This document shows positions 14,186-15,321 of a DNA stretch of 15,321 nucleotides, in pieces. The DNA lies in contig JAGHCS010000064.1 of assembly GCA_021160355.1 (NCBI GenBank), forward strand, positions 1 to 15,321, read 5' to 3'. Under the pieces are notes generated by a model, which was not told the origin of the DNA, made no database searches, and saw only the letters and a list, made by a program, of their open reading frames with translations. Source of the stretch: Candidatus Cloacimonadota bacterium. Lineage in GTDB: Bacteria > Cloacimonadota > Cloacimonadia > JGIOTU-2. Position 1 is the first letter of the stretch. Each line of letters begins with the position of its first letter. A program made the translations under genes and the position numbers.

Positions 14186-15321
14186 ATGAAAATTCTACTA
14201 TTTCTTTTCACAATTTTACTTTTTTGTCAATTACTCTATGGTTTTACTCCTATTTCGACTGATGAATATTATAAAGAAGTTATTGGATACAATGATCAGA
14301 AATTAAAAGCAGCTCTCCATGCTCTAATTAAAGATCATGTTATGTATCCTTACTTCAGCGACTCAACTGTAGCGACAAAAGATATCATGATCGAAGCAGA
14401 TGTTGATCCGGAAAATCCTGACAATATAATATTATTCTATTCAGGACGATCACAAAACAAAGAATATCAGGATCATGGCGACAATTTTAATTACATTGAG
14501 GAATATGGCATTCCACTTGAAGATGCATGGAATAGAGAGCATATTTGGGCAAAATCCCATGGCTTTCCTAACATGTCTGATACTGCATATACTGATGTAC
14601 ATCACCTGCGTCCTGCAGATCGCTCTATGAATGGCGCACGTGGCAACCGTGATTTTGATTGGGGTGGCTATGCTCTTGAGGAAGTCGATGGAATATTTTA
14701 TGACTATGATTCATGGGAACCACCAGATAGAGTTAAAGGCGACGTTGCAAGAATGATGTTCTATATGGTTGTTCGTTATGAAGGTGATAATAACACTTAT
14801 GATCTCGAACTTCTGGATAAGACAGGTACTTATGGACCAAAATTTGGGAAATTATCAACACTGCTTCAATGGCATTTGCTTGATCCAGTAGATAGGCGAG
14901 AACAGCACCGTAATGAAGTTATCTACTCTTACCAGCACAATCGAAATCCCTTTATCGATCACCCTGAATTTGTTGAAAAGATTTGGGGAGATCCGGTCAT
15001 CGAACCCATACTCAATTTTTCGGATCCTATAATAGGTTTTGGTAATCAAGTGATCGGACAATTTTCAGAACCACAAAAGTTTGTGGCGAGCGGATATAAT
15101 CTTAACAAAGATGTGGATATTTCAGTTTCACCACCTTTTTATATTGCTGATAATATAGATGGAGCACCAAAGGCTGAATTGCTATTTCATCCTCAAGAAG
15201 GTTTTTTGAATCAAGAGATATTTATCTATTTTCAACCAGACATGAAATTCGTATATGAAGATACTCTCTTTATCGTATCTGATGGAGCTGAAACAAAAAA
15301 TGTAATTCTCAAAGGTCACGG
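14186..15321 (+). CDS. Secreted endonuclease I family protein, 3' end outside the window
   Basis: The reading frame opens at the ATG at 14186 and stays open to the window end, giving 378 complete codons. A hydrophobic signal peptide covers about 1-19. The endonuclease I (EndA/NucM) domain follows: NREHIWAKSHGF (116-127), with H119 in the E-H-W motif, and DVHHLRPADRSMNGARGN (137-154), with H139 and H140, expected for the metal and catalytic site of this beta-beta-alpha-metal fold, plus RVKGDVARMMFYMVVRY near 185-205. It should degrade DNA outside the cytoplasm. After about residue 280 comes a different, beta-rich region (FSDPIIGFGNQVIGQF, FYIADN, EIFIYFQ, KNVILKG) resembling Ig-like or spacer domains that precede sorting signals, but the C terminus is not visible. 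The start is supported by AAGG seven bases upstream, overlapping the upstream stop. Confidence 0.88.
   Translation, partial: MKILLFLFTILLFCQLLYGFTPISTDEYYKEVIGYNDQKLKAALHALIKDHVMYPYFSDSTVATKDIMIEADVDPENPDNIILFYSGRSQNKEYQDHGDNFNYIEEYGIPLEDAWNREHIWAKSHGFPNMSDTAYTDVHHLRPADRSMNGARGNRDFDWGGYALEEVDGIFYDYDSWEPPDRVKGDVARMMFYMVVRYEGDNNTYDLELLDKTGTYGPKFGKLSTLLQWHLLDPVDRREQHRNEVIYSYQHNRNPFIDHPEFVEKIWGDPVIEPILNFSDPIIGFGNQVIGQFSEPQKFVASGYNLNKDVDISVSPPFYIADNIDGAPKAELLFHPQEGFLNQEIFIYFQPDMKFVYEDTLFIVSDGAETKNVILKGH

Overview
The window looks like chromosome of an anaerobic, diderm (Gram-negative-type) bacterium with an AT-rich genome. Anaerobic metabolism is inferred from a full-length pyruvate:ferredoxin oxidoreductase. 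An outer membrane is inferred from an EnvC-like degenerate LytM factor, a lipoprotein and several signal-peptide proteins. Large TPR-sensor kinases, secreted endonuclease I proteins with Ig-like tails, and intergenic regions full of palindromic repeats are typical of FCB-group candidate phyla such as Cloacimonadota. That placement is an inference, not a proven assignment. Several genes are preceded by TTGACA-type -35 boxes and some by good Shine-Dalgarno sites, so ordinary sigma-70-like promoters are probably used.

Layout. 1-293: the end of a plus-strand unit (terminator at 40-68) and an AT-rich repeat. 294-2124 (minus): EnvC-like LytM factor followed by a TsaC/YrdC tRNA-modification enzyme. 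2125-2261: divergent promoter region. 2262-5792 (plus): nifJ/PFOR with its own terminator. 5849-6345: about 500 bp of intergenic sequence crowded with different palindromic repeats. 6346-7903 (minus): NUDIX hydrolase, a secreted protein and a small four-helix membrane protein, probably one operon. 7904-8370: another repeat-bearing intergenic region, bounded by imperfect inverted repeats. 8371-12491 (minus): TPR sensor histidine kinase, stand-alone dCache membrane sensor and M42 aminopeptidase, closely packed and ending at a clear terminator. 12557-13006 (minus): GNAT acetyltransferase. 13141 to the window end (plus): a lipoprotein with a probable beta-propeller fold, then a secreted endonuclease I whose 3' end lies outside the window.

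How the genes work together. PFOR is a central carbon and electron enzyme and stands alone with a promoter that carries a palindrome. The most interesting grouping is the signalling operon. It has a HisKA_2-type kinase with a periplasmic TPR array, and a dCache receptor-like protein with two membrane segments but no output domain. The receptor gene overlaps the start of the M42 aminopeptidase gene by 8 bp. No response regulator lies in the window. The arrangement suggests a receptor and kinase encoded as separate proteins, but this is inference. No CRISPR array, tRNA, rRNA, transposase or phage gene was recognised.
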